Assembly (NCBI GenBank): GCA_949373155.1
Contig: CASICK010000004.1
Location: 124,001 to 188,000 of the forward strand
Reading direction: 5' to 3'
Length of the DNA stretch: 64,000 nucleotides
From: an uncultured Synechococcus sp.
Lineage (GTDB): Bacteria; Cyanobacteriota; Cyanobacteriia; PCC-6307; Cyanobiaceae
Below the pieces are notes generated by a model, which was given only the letters and a program-made list of their open reading frames with translations, did no database searches and had not been told where the DNA came from. Below, piece by piece: positions 56,723 through 64,000 of the stretch. The position numbers and the translations under genes are program-made. Numbering within the stretch: the first letter of the stretch is position 1; every line of letters starts with the position of its first letter.

Positions 56723-57379
56723 GTGACCCTCACACCAAGCCGCACCGAAAAGCTAGATACGCAAACCACTGGGATTGCCCCAACAAACGGCGATTTCCCT
56801 GCAAGTGCGCCCGCAGCCAACCCGGTGTTTTATCGCACTTACAGCCGTCGCTTGCCCAAGGGTCGAGAAAGCTGGCACGAAGTTGGGGAACGAAATCGAT
56901 CAGGACTCCTGAAATTAGGTTCCCTCAACGCCGAGGAAATGGACCTGCTTGCAAGAATGCAGGCTGAGAAAAAAGCACTTCCCTCTGGACGCTGGCAGTG
57001 GATTGGTGGCACCCCTTGGATCGAAAAGCCTGAGAATTTCTCAGGGGCTTACAACTGCACCTCCACAAACCTTGTGGATTGGGAAGCGTTCGGTCTAATG
57101 ATGGATCTAGCGATGATGGGGTGTGGAACAGGCGCCATCATTGAGCCCCACTTCATTGATCAGCTTCCAGTCGTCACCAACCCCATTGATGTCTTAAGCG
57201 TTTCCAATATCGGTATTACGCCTGCAGAAAAACGTCAAGAAACAACGACTTACAGCATTAACGATCACAACGTTTCAATCAAGGTTGGGGATACCAGACG
57301 TGGTTGGGTCGATAGCTACCAATTGCTCCTAGAACTGAGTAGTGATGCCCGTTTCGAAGGGAAGAAAAGTCAATGTTGA
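56723..57379 (+). CDS. nrdJ: Class II ribonucleotide reductase NrdJ, N-terminal part (frameshifted gene)
   Basis: N-terminal 218 residues of the monomeric, adenosylcobalamin-dependent ribonucleotide reductase, which makes dNTP precursors. It holds FYRTYSRRLP, SGRWQWIGGTPW and NCTSTNLVDWEAFGLMMDLA; the Cys in NCTST (residue 112) corresponds to one of the redox-active pair. The start is GTG at 56723. The frame then ends prematurely (FEGKKSQC-stop). Deleting one A in the AAAA run at 57365-57368 would join it to the downstream frame as EGKKVNVEIDLSD, the expected sequence. Confidence 0.88.
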   Translation: MTLTPSRTEKLDTQTTGIAPTNGDFPASAPAANPVFYRTYSRRLPKGRESWHEVGERNRSGLLKLGSLNAEEMDLLARMQAEKKALPSGRWQWIGGTPWIEKPENFSGAYNCTSTNLVDWEAFGLMMDLAMMGCGTGAIIEPHFIDQLPVVTNPIDVLSVSNIGITPAEKRQETTTYSINDHNVSIKVGDTRRGWVDSYQLLLELSSDARFEGKKSQC

Positions 57380-59066
57380 GATAGACCTCTCTGACGTTCG
57401 TCCCGTCGGCGAAACTCTCAAGGGCTTCGGAGGCATGGCGAATCCTGTGAAGCTAAAAGATCTTTACGGTCGAGTCGCCAAATTGCTTGGGAAAGCGATT
57501 GGCAGAAAACTCACTTCGATTGAATGCTGTCTCCTGATTGATGAAGCAGCCGTCACAATTGTTGCTGGCAATATCCGACGCAGTGCAGGCATGCGTCAAT
57601 TCGCATCTGATGACAAATCAGCAGCTGGAGCCAAGGAAAACTTGTGGCAACAGGATTCGGAAGGGAACTGGCGGATTGATCCTGAGCGTGATGCTCTGCG
57701 AATGGCCAATCACACGCGTGTTTATCACACCCGCCCAAGCAGAGATGTGCTGCTGGAAGCTGTTACGCGTCAATTCCACAGCGGAGAAGGCGCCATCCAA
57801 TTCGCCCCCGAAGCACTTGCTCGATCTAACGCTGATTTGCTGTCCACTCAAGAGCTAAGAAGCGAATTCATCGAGATTTATTGCGACCAAGGCCGTCAGG
57901 AAGCTGGTCGCTGGCTTCAACAAAATCATGGTCCAATCTCTGAAGAGGAACTTGAGCATCGACTGAGCCGTTACGGCTTAAATCCTTGCGGTGAAATTCT
58001 GGGCGCTGATTTTCATTGCAACCTTGCAGAGGTGCATCTCAACCAGATTGACCCCAAGGACGAGGATTCACAACGAGACGCATTCAGAGCAGGTGCGCTT
58101 TCAGTTGCATGTCTACTCAATCACAAATTTGAGGTAGAACGATACCGCCAGAGTCGCGCCTGGGATCCCATCGTGGGTGTGAGCTTTACTGGCTTATTTG
58201 ACTTCTTCGTTCATGCTTTTGGCTCAACATGGTTGAAGTGGTGGGAAGCTGGGAGACCTGAAACAGAGGAGGGACTCAACTACAAGAAGCAAGAGGCTGA
58301 GTACTTAAAACGGTGGAAGTCCATCGTGAATGAAACCGTCTGGGATTATTGCGATCGACATGATTTGCGACGTCCAAACCGCTGCACCACAGTTCAACCA
58401 GCCGGCACAAAAAGCCTGCTCACAGGTGCTGCACCTGGATGGCATCCCCCCAAAGCTCAACGCTTTATCCGCAGAATCACATTCCGCAAAAATGATCCTG
58501 TAGCGATGGCCTGTATGGATTATGGCTACACCGTGGTTCCATCTCAGTCGGATAAGGATGATCAAGGTCGTCTCTTGAACGATCCATTTGATTCACGCTG
58601 CACGGAGTGGTTAGTAGAAATTCCAACCGAGGTGAGTTGGGCCAATCTGCCAGGAGCAGACACTGTAGATATCAATGCATTTTCAGCATTGGCACAGTTT
58701 GACTTCTACATGCAAGTCCAATCGAACTTCACCGCCCACAACACATCGGCAACGATCGAATTTCGTGAGCATGAGATCGAACCTTTAACTGATGCTCTTC
58801 ATCAGACCATCCAACAGGGTGGTGGATACATTTCTGCGGCACTCCTTGCTCGATTCGATGCAAATGCAACCTTCCCTCGCCTGCCATTCGAACCCATCGA
58901 TGCCCAAACCTATGAGCGCATGCAGAAGGAAGTCATTGAACGCCGAGTCAACAATGACTTTTTCGACGCATTGCAAAGGTATGACAATGGTGAGCTTACG
59001 GAAGCAGGTCCGGCTGGATGTGATTCTGATAAATGTCTATTACCCTTAGCAAAGCCAAACAGCTAA
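57342..59066 (+). CDS. nrdJ: Class II ribonucleotide reductase NrdJ, C-terminal part (frameshifted gene)
   Basis: The remaining 560-odd residues of NrdJ in the +1 frame. The native sequence resumes near KVNVEIDLSDVRPVGETLKG (about 57369); the ATG at 57342 is probably not a genuine start. It contains the thiyl-radical Cys and catalytic Glu in NPCGEILGADFHCN (with the second redox Cys), AGTKSLLTGAAPGWHPP, and the C-terminal CDSDKC pair that accepts electrons from thioredoxin. All catalytic residues are kept, so loss of function is not visible apart from the frameshift. Confidence 0.88.
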   Translation: MMPVSKGRKVNVEIDLSDVRPVGETLKGFGGMANPVKLKDLYGRVAKLLGKAIGRKLTSIECCLLIDEAAVTIVAGNIRRSAGMRQFASDDKSAAGAKENLWQQDSEGNWRIDPERDALRMANHTRVYHTRPSRDVLLEAVTRQFHSGEGAIQFAPEALARSNADLLSTQELRSEFIEIYCDQGRQEAGRWLQQNHGPISEEELEHRLSRYGLNPCGEILGADFHCNLAEVHLNQIDPKDEDSQRDAFRAGALSVACLLNHKFEVERYRQSRAWDPIVGVSFTGLFDFFVHAFGSTWLKWWEAGRPETEEGLNYKKQEAEYLKRWKSIVNETVWDYCDRHDLRRPNRCTTVQPAGTKSLLTGAAPGWHPPKAQRFIRRITFRKNDPVAMACMDYGYTVVPSQSDKDDQGRLLNDPFDSRCTEWLVEIPTEVSWANLPGADTVDINAFSALAQFDFYMQVQSNFTAHNTSATIEFREHEIEPLTDALHQTIQQGGGYISAALLARFDANATFPRLPFEPIDAQTYERMQKEVIERRVNNDFFDALQRYDNGELTEAGPAGCDSDKCLLPLAKPNS

Positions 59067-59072
59067 AAAAAC

Positions 59073-59105
59073 AAAGGGCTCAAGCAAATACTTTGAGCCC
59101 TTTTT
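59073..59105 (+). terminator. Intrinsic terminator of nrdJ
   Basis: GGGCTCAA (59076-59083) pairs with TTGAGCCC (59093-59100), extended by flanking A/T pairs, then TTTTT. It lies 7 bp after the nrdJ stop. Confidence 0.85.
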
Positions 59106-59106
59106 A

Positions 59107-59416
59107 TGCCAAGAATCAACTTCGATAAGCCTAAGGCAAGAGAATATGGCACAGAGATTATCACAATCTAACAGCTGAACTAAAAACTACACAGAACCAG
59201 ACTCTAGCATCAGAAGCGCTTGATCAATTACACAGCAAAATGAGCGCTACAAAAAGAGCGAAACCAATCAGACATTGCCAAAACGCATGACACCTACAAA
59301 CCTTCTTGGAGCAGCAAGAACTCACTTTCGAAGAAGTTATACCATTAAGAGTTTAAAAAGAGCCACATAAGCCCTAGCCTTAATGTTGGCGAGATGATAA
59401 GATATCTAAGCCTCCA
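59107..59416. other. Intergenic region between nrdJ and tRNA-Ser
   Basis: About 310 bp. No gene with a start codon. One start-less open stretch of about 50 codons on the plus strand (about 59137-59290) reads like a helical protein fragment (YHNLTAELKTTQNQTLASEA), and might be a gene remnant. Confidence 0.4.
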
Positions 59417-59503
59417 GGAGAGGTGGTCGAGTGGTTTATGGCTCTGGTCTTGAAAACCAGCGTGGGTGCAAGCCCACCGTCGGTTCGAATCCGACCCTCT
59501 CCG
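59417..59503 (+). tRNA. trnS: tRNA-Ser (anticodon TGA)
   Basis: An 87-nt class II tRNA: acceptor GGAGAGG / CCTCTCC with discriminator G at 59503, anticodon loop CTTGAAA giving TGA, a long variable arm GCGTGGGTGCAAGCCCACCG, and T arm TCGGTTCGAATCCGA. CCA is not encoded. A terminator follows 19 bp downstream. Confidence 0.96.
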
Positions 59504-59521
59504 TTCAATAAGTAGCTAAAG

Positions 59522-59544
59522 CCCAGTCACTGACTGGGTTTTTT
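59522..59544 (+). terminator. Intrinsic terminator after tRNA-Ser
   Basis: CCCAGTC (59522-59528) pairs with GACTGGG (59532-59538) around a three-base loop, followed by six Ts. Confidence 0.8.
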
Positions 59545-59606
59545 ATTGCCTAAGTGCCTGAAAAATCACTGCAATGGCTGAGAAGCAGCCGATAGCAGGC
59601 CCCCAT

Positions 59607-60455
59607 TCAAGCTACTAACTCACGATGCTCGATCAACTTAGATGCAAGTTGTTTTTTTGCGCGTTCAACTTTCTGACGAACGCGCTCACGGCTAATGCCA
59701 ATTTCATTAGCTATCGATTGAAGGCTTTCATCATCAATAACATTACGGCGGAGAAGCACTTGGTCATGATTCATAGCAAATTCCGTTTGCATTTCTAACA
59801 TATCCCTAACAATCTCCCACTGGAATTTATCAATATCGAGTGTTGACTGCTCATCGCACAGCATTTCGTTGAGGGTAGAACCATCACCATCGCTGCCAAG
59901 TTTCATATCTAACGAAGTGGTTCTTTTTGCAACTAGAGCGTGGCGAAGGTTTCGTAGCTGCACAACGCTAATATCTAGATGCTCACAAACCTGCTGCTCA
60001 TTCAATCCAGGAGGCAAATGATTCAATTTGAGAAGCATGTGGTGCATAGAGGTTGGCACCCTGATCGTTGATGCAGTTTGGTCAATTGCCCTGCTGATTG
60101 CTTGACGAATCCACCAATAGGCATAGGTACTGAATTTATAGCCCAGCTCTGGATCGAATTTCTCAACTGCGCGAGTCAGACCAATGCATCCTTCTTGAAT
60201 CAGATCACCAGATTCCAATTGGCCCATCTGGCGGTGCATGTATTTGCGGCTTACGTTGATTACAAGCCTAAGGTTGGCTTTGATCATCCGGTCCTTGGCC
60301 CGTTTGCCAGCCCGTTGTTGACGTTGTGTGGCCTCTGGTAATTGACCGCGCTGTACAGCAGTTCCAAGCGTGATTTCTTCAGCTGGCGTGAGCAGTGGAA
60401 TCCGCCCCATCTCGGCTAGGAACTGATCAATGTTTCCGTTGACAAGAAATGGCAT
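59607..60455 (-). CDS. Group 2 sigma-70 family RNA polymerase sigma factor
   Basis: An alternative, non-essential sigma factor of the RpoD-like group, several of which occur in each cyanobacterium for stress and light or nitrogen responses. The 282-aa protein has region 1.2 (DQFLAEMGRIPLLTPAEE), region 2 (RLVINVSRKYMHRQMGQLESGDLIQEGCIGLTRAVEKFDP, YKFSTYAYWWIRQAISRAI), region 3 (RVPTSMHH) and region 4 with SLQSIANEIGISRERVRQ. It lacks the long region 1.1 and acidic spacer of the principal sigma. ATG at 60455. Which SigB-SigE class it belongs to cannot be told. Confidence 0.93.
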   Translation of the reverse strand: MPFLVNGNIDQFLAEMGRIPLLTPAEEITLGTAVQRGQLPEATQRQQRAGKRAKDRMIKANLRLVINVSRKYMHRQMGQLESGDLIQEGCIGLTRAVEKFDPELGYKFSTYAYWWIRQAISRAIDQTASTIRVPTSMHHMLLKLNHLPPGLNEQQVCEHLDISVVQLRNLRHALVAKRTTSLDMKLGSDGDGSTLNEMLCDEQSTLDIDKFQWEIVRDMLEMQTEFAMNHDQVLLRRNVIDDESLQSIANEIGISRERVRQKVERAKKQLASKLIEHRELVA

Positions 60456-60778
60456 TCAGTTCAGAAGAAGGTCGACAGATTGCATCGTCGCGTGCATCGC
60501 CGTTCGTGGCTGTTAAATCCACCACCATCGCAGAGACTCGCGAATCAAAAAAATAACACGATTGGGGTGAACCTTGAGACACAAGAAAACCCCGCCAAAG
60601 AAAGGGTTTCTCAGCTTCTGAAGGAGCGTATTGCCTAGTTTTCACTCCGTGAAGAAGGCCTGCCTTATCTTCCAACGCGCACTGTGCAAATGGGTGAACA
60701 CTTAGCTGACTTTCAGAGGATTCATTCATCAACGAGACCAGCATCGATTAGATCAGTTGATTAAAAGGACATCAATAA
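60456..60778. other. Region upstream of the sigma gene
   Basis: About 320 bp with a 105-codon minus-strand open frame (60427-60744) that overlaps the sigma start by 29 nt. It lacks a recognised domain and I do not call it as a gene. This is where the sigma promoter and leader should lie. Confidence 0.4.
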
Positions 60779-61216
60779 TCATGAACGTGATGCCCACGCA
60801 CACTGCCAAGCATGTTCCTGAGAAATCACGGCATGCCCGGTCATCACCTGCTGATGCCCAACGTTCATGTCGTTAATAAAAAGCTCAGCAACGGTACGCC
60901 CATAGCGATCGGTTGTGATTCGGCGAATAGCAACCATCCGTCCTGAGACCAAGGCCCTCAAGTTGCCAGCTGAACGTTCGAACGAGCTGTTGTCATAAGC
61001 AGTGGGGCTCATCCTTGTGGCCCTCAAACGTGGACGTTGTGTTAATTCCGGTGCATCGATACAAGCCAACCTCACTTTTTCAGCATCAGTTGTGGTACAG
61101 GTATCTCCGTCATAACAACCCTGAAAACGCACCAGGGGAAGGTGTTGATCACTGGCTCCTGCAACTCTGATCTGAGCCAACAACACGACGAAAGAACAAA
61201 TAAGCAATTTCACCAT
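60779..61216 (-). CDS. Secreted thermonuclease-like (SNase) protein
   Basis: A 145-aa exported nuclease of the staphylococcal nuclease family. The ATG at 61216 gives a clean signal peptide (hydrophobic core VKLLICSFVVLLAQI, cleavage near VAGA). The catalytic set is visible: DGDT (Ca2+ ligand), VRLACIDAPEL (Arg, Asp, Glu) and TDRYGRTVAEL (second Arg). The C-terminus (HAWQCAWASRS) is shorter than usual for the family. A start at 61255 is in frame but would put a polar stretch before the signal. Confidence 0.85.
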   Translation of the reverse strand: MVKLLICSFVVLLAQIRVAGASDQHLPLVRFQGCYDGDTCTTTDAEKVRLACIDAPELTQRPRLRATRMSPTAYDNSSFERSAGNLRALVSGRMVAIRRITTDRYGRTVAELFINDMNVGHQQVMTGHAVISQEHAWQCAWASRS

Positions 61217-61887
61217 AAAATTCTCACCGTTGCGGTGCATGAGCTGATCAATCATGGCAAGAAATGCCTTTTGCTGACATTCTCAACAGAATAGGAGGAG
61301 CCAGATCCTAAGGAAAAACGGGAGTACGAAGTATTAAAAACTTGAGAGCCTATTGAAGTAGTTTATTTAGCAAACGAAGCCCAATACCGGCGATAAATTG
61401 GCTGTGTTTTGGGGAGGGAAGAGGGGACTGCCATAGCTGAGTGTGATAGAGGCTAAAACTTTAATAGCTCGATCAAAACACTCAACAAGTATTCAATAAG
61501 ACAAAAAAGAAAAAATTGAATATTTGTATGATTTGACAAGGGGAGTATTGATACTTATCAATACTAAAAGCGCAAGAGAACACTTTGAATACCTACGCAA
61601 CTAGCAACCAGTGCAAAAGCCACATCAATAAAAATAAATTCCATCCTTCTACTAGTTGAAAAAAATACAATATAAACCTCAAAGACTTGGCAAGCTCGAT
61701 AGACTTCAAAGGCGAAATTCTTGAAATTAAAAGTATTTAAAACATAACCAATAGCTATCAAGCCCTAAAGGAAGCGTATAAAGTAGCAAAATCACAAACT
61801 TGAAAGAAATAACTTCATACCCAGGACATAACGGGTACTGTGCTCCAGAATTGTGATGTAACAAACCGCTTGAAGGACCTGGAGCAA
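61217..61887. other. AT-rich gene-poor region
   Basis: About 670 bp, strongly AT-rich. Only a 65-codon minus-strand frame from a TTG (61564-61761) is open. It has a hydrophobic stretch (IFIDVAFALVASCVGIQSVLL) but no ribosome site and is not called. Confidence 0.45.
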
Positions 61888-62094
61888 ATGGAAAACTTTG
61901 TTGATGTACGACTCACTGCAGAGGAAGCTGAACTCATCGACTTTGCCCTAGACCTGGTGGTTGATGCTTACGGAAAGAACCTTGATCATGGCGGAATCGT
62001 TGATCAGCTCAAAGAAAAATACAGAGGGACAGAAGCGAGAGCTTTTGTCGACCAGCTCCGCCGACGCTGCTACATCGCTACGGATCTGGACTAA
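61888..62094 (+). CDS. Small acidic hypothetical protein, 68 aa
   Basis: Unrecognised. The ATG at 61888 has a GGAG site 6 nt upstream. The product MENFVDVRLTAEEAELIDFAL is followed by a charged helix and ends RRRCYIATDLD. It resembles the many short helical acidic proteins of marine picocyanobacteria. An open frame upstream to 61840 is not needed. It stands alone in AT-rich sequence. Confidence 0.62.
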   Translation: MENFVDVRLTAEEAELIDFALDLVVDAYGKNLDHGGIVDQLKEKYRGTEARAFVDQLRRRCYIATDLD

Positions 62095-62707
62095 ACATTT
62101 AAAAGCAAGAAAGTAAACTAAACTAAGAGACACGTATCGACTGTTTATATACTACTGAGGTGTCCATCAAGAGATCACCCTGAAAAGAGTTGAGTTGATG
62201 CGAAGAATCAATATTCTTAAAATACAAAATCCAAAAATTCAAATGAATGGCTAGGCAGCCCTAGTTCATAATGAAAATACTTATTGGGCATAAAAGGCAA
62301 CCAGTAAAAAAATTTAGACATAAATCTGAAAGCCTCACTAAGATGAACTACTAAAAAGTTCTTAGGTCTCAAGGAACACAATAAAGCTGAATTTTATATA
62401 TCAAACTGGAAGATCAGATCATAAATCACCAGCAAAGGAGCTTAGCCAGTGATTATACAAATTCTCTAAAACACGAGAGAGAGAATAATGTTCATGACCA
62501 ATAATTCGACATTCCCTGAAGTAAACTGACTATGAATTAGGGGTAGAATTTTAATTTATTTACGATCATCCTCGAATTGCAGCATCAAATCAAATAGATA
62601 TACAAAATAGGTATGCACCAATACCAGAACTTGGTTTGGATGTGAACACTTCGCTTGCCATTGGGAGCCTTAGTACGAGAAAATACATTCGATAAGTAAA
62701 ATTACTC
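62095..62707. other. AT-rich stretch without a supported gene
   Basis: About 610 bp. No open frame with coding character and no clear RNA structure; short A-rich frames only. A weak hairpin with ATTCTCT / AGAGAAT arms lies near 62460-62490. Confidence 0.5.
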
Positions 62708-62941
62708 ATGGTCAATATTGAGCGCCTTACTCCTGATGGTTGGAAAGCAAGTGCCAGCCAGGACGATATTCATGCTGCCGTCACCTACGCGAAAGAGCTA
62801 TGTATTGAGGAACCTTCCACATACAGAGTTCTTCGCAACAACGATTTGATCTGTCTCGTAAGACAGCAGGGAATCATTTGGATCAATGCCAGCTCAGAGG
62901 TTATGGGCGAAACGCAGGCTGAGGAAGCTGTCTCGGTTTAG
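62708..62941 (+). CDS. Small hypothetical protein, 77 aa
   Basis: Unrecognised. From the ATG at 62708 it reads MVNIERLTPDGWKASASQDD, has an alternating hydrophobic middle (YRVLRNNDLICLVRQQGIIW) suggesting a small beta fold, and ends acidic. Codon use and amino-acid pattern look genuine. It is isolated in AT-rich sequence; function unknown. Confidence 0.6.
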   Translation: MVNIERLTPDGWKASASQDDIHAAVTYAKELCIEEPSTYRVLRNNDLICLVRQQGIIWINASSEVMGETQAEEAVSV

Positions 62942-63340
62942 CGAGTGTGGCTAACACTCTGATTTACTCTACAAAAACACGAAATACGGCAACAATTGAT
63001 CATTACAACGTGTTTTATTCTAGTAAAATATTGCTTTCTGTCAACAGATCGTAGGCGCTTTTAAATTAATAGTTTTGCCGTTAATTACAACCCAGCCGCT
63101 ACAGCCTCATCCAATTCCTCTATTTCAGTCCTATCATTATTGATTGGTTAACTTAATAGCTATAGCATAATAGTTAAAGCATAAGCCCCGATGCCCAAGT
63201 TCGCACAATAATCACTCCATAGAACCAGTCTTAAGGCCATATAGAGGGTATTTGACTAAATCGTTTGTACTATCAAATTCGGTTTACTGCTTCTGTTGCA
63301 AACAGCAAAAAGCCTCGCTTAGCTGAGCCAGGCGAGGCGG
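62942..63340. other. AT-rich stretch with minus-strand terminator-like hairpin
   Basis: About 400 bp without a gene. It ends in the hairpin at 63307-63338 (listed separately). Short repeats such as ATAGCTATAGCATAATAGTTAAAGCATAA occur near 63158-63186. Confidence 0.5.
63307..63338 (-). terminator. Terminator-like hairpin on the minus strand
   Basis: GCCTCGC (63312-63318) pairs with GCGAGGC (63332-63338) around a short loop, and on the minus strand it is followed by a run of five Ts (As at 63307-63311). It would end a minus-strand transcript coming from the right, but no clear minus-strand gene lies there. Confidence 0.6.
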
Positions 63341-63652
63341 GTGATGGGGAACTACAAGCATGACACACTTTGGTCAGTTTTCCACAAAATCAGTCATTCA
63401 GCACTCCCCTTCCTCTTTTCTCCACAACATGTGGGAAAAGTGTTCTGCACACGCCTGAACTGTGGAGCACTAGCTGAAATTCGTGGAGAACGGCTGATCC
63501 GTACAGCTGGAATCGACCTATTGTTAACTGGGCTGGGTGATGGGGATCATTCCAGTGAACTCTCCCTCTCACTCGAGGGAATTCCTATTGTGGAAACGCA
63601 GGATGCCAGCGACCTGCATGGGTCTTGGCAACTAATACTCAAACAAACCTAG
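63341..63652 (+). CDS. Uncertain hypothetical protein, 103 aa
   Basis: An open frame from a GTG at 63341. The C-terminal half (LLLTGLGDGDHSSELSLSLEGIPIVETQ) looks protein-like, while the N-terminal half is less so. No ribosome site is clear, and the frame begins just after a hairpin whose T run lies on the other strand. It may be a real gene or a chance open frame. Confidence 0.35.
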   Translation: MMGNYKHDTLWSVFHKISHSALPFLFSPQHVGKVFCTRLNCGALAEIRGERLIRTAGIDLLLTGLGDGDHSSELSLSLEGIPIVETQDASDLHGSWQLILKQT

Positions 63653-64000
63653 TAGTGTTAGAGATGAAACCCTTGTGGCCTAAGAGTCATCTGCTGATGA
63701 CAATTGCTTCAAATAAGGGGCCAATCTACTTTAAATTACTGACATTGATCATTGCTTTGCTAATCAGAAAGAGAGGTTTGATTGTCTTGGTAGGATGAAA
63801 TTGATATTTAAAAGAGTATATCTACCTAAAAATCTAGAAGCAAATAACAACTGATCTTCGATACTTTTCTTAAGTGATCAAGTTAGCTTAAATTTAACTT
63901 GTCCGAAGTACACTCAAAACCACAAAGTCGTCTGTCAAAGCAATTTTTTATTATTCAGGATCTCGAAAGGTCTCAACATAATTAACTGTAAGAGCGACGC
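63653..64000. other. AT-rich end of window
   Basis: About 350 bp with no supported gene, tRNA or repeat. Short frames only. Confidence 0.5.

Noticed and set aside
60427..60744. 105-codon minus-strand frame upstream of the sigma factor
   Set aside because: It overlaps the sigma start by 29 nt, has no recognised domain and no clear ribosome site. It may be a leader open frame but is not supported.
61564..61761. 65-codon minus-strand hydrophobic frame
   Set aside because: Starts at TTG without a ribosome site in AT-rich sequence, where hydrophobic frames arise by chance.

Overview
The window reads as a chromosome segment of a marine picocyanobacterium, most likely Synechococcus rather than Prochlorococcus (base composition near 50% GC; this is inference). 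The evidence is oxygenic-phototroph genes (acsF, chlP, a 35-codon psb30, ycf20), c-type cytochrome assembly (ccsA), the photorespiratory glycerate kinase, ferredoxin-sulfite reductase, a group 2 sigma factor, and small protein families that I know mainly from marine picocyanobacteria (DUF3104, DUF3531, DUF2996, CPP1-like). No rRNA operon, CRISPR array, intact insertion sequence or prophage was seen.

Layout. 0-4.3 kb: cobU, trmL, a LysM/M23 peptidase, tRNA-Met, a 2-Cys peroxiredoxin and a small secreted protein. 4.5-9.2 kb: an ftsH-UPF0182 operon on the minus strand. 9.3-11.5 kb: rpmF, then a minus-strand cluster cbbY-ycf20-glyK that handles Rubisco by-products. 11.5-16 kb: recJ, clc, psb30 (antisense to the clc end), a Cys-cluster protein and two half-size Gdt1/manganese-exporter genes. 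16-25.3 kb: an RNB-S1 protein that looks catalytically dead, ubiX, two hypotheticals, acsF, tldD, tldE and fmt. 25.3-29.4 kb: a DEAD-box helicase, small hypotheticals, a terC operon containing a protein resembling archaeal riboflavin kinase, and a charged hypothetical. 29.4-32 kb is an AT-rich, gene-poor accessory patch with decayed frames, a strong inverted repeat, a DUF3104 protein and a CP12-like small protein.

32-39 kb: ccsA, the translationally coupled lptA-lptB-lptF/G genes, DUF309-typA, an 836-bp gap and a VanY-type peptidase. 39-45.4 kb: chlP, glyS, sir and a VanX-type dipeptidase. 45.5-51.3 kb: recG, a hypothetical, tsf, rpsB (with a pseudoknot-capable leader) and DUF3531. 51.3-56.4 kb: an ABC ATPase, hslO, a CPP1-like gene, prfC and a methyltransferase. 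56.7-59.1 kb: a B12-dependent class II ribonucleotide reductase, nrdJ, split by a +1 frameshift although all five catalytic cysteines remain. 59.4 kb onward: tRNA-Ser, a group 2 sigma factor and a secreted nuclease, then a gene-poor AT-rich stretch to the window end.

Together the genes are mostly housekeeping: chlorophyll synthesis (acsF, chlP), photosystem II (psb30), translation (fmt, glyS, tsf, rpsB, prfC, typA, rpmF), repair (recJ, recG), envelope (lpt, M23, VanX/VanY) and metal handling (half-Gdt1 pair, TerC). The points most worth a second look are the split nrdJ, the pseudo-RNase, the riboflavin-kinase-like protein, the rpsB leader pseudoknot, the CP12-like protein and the TM1-less FtsH.
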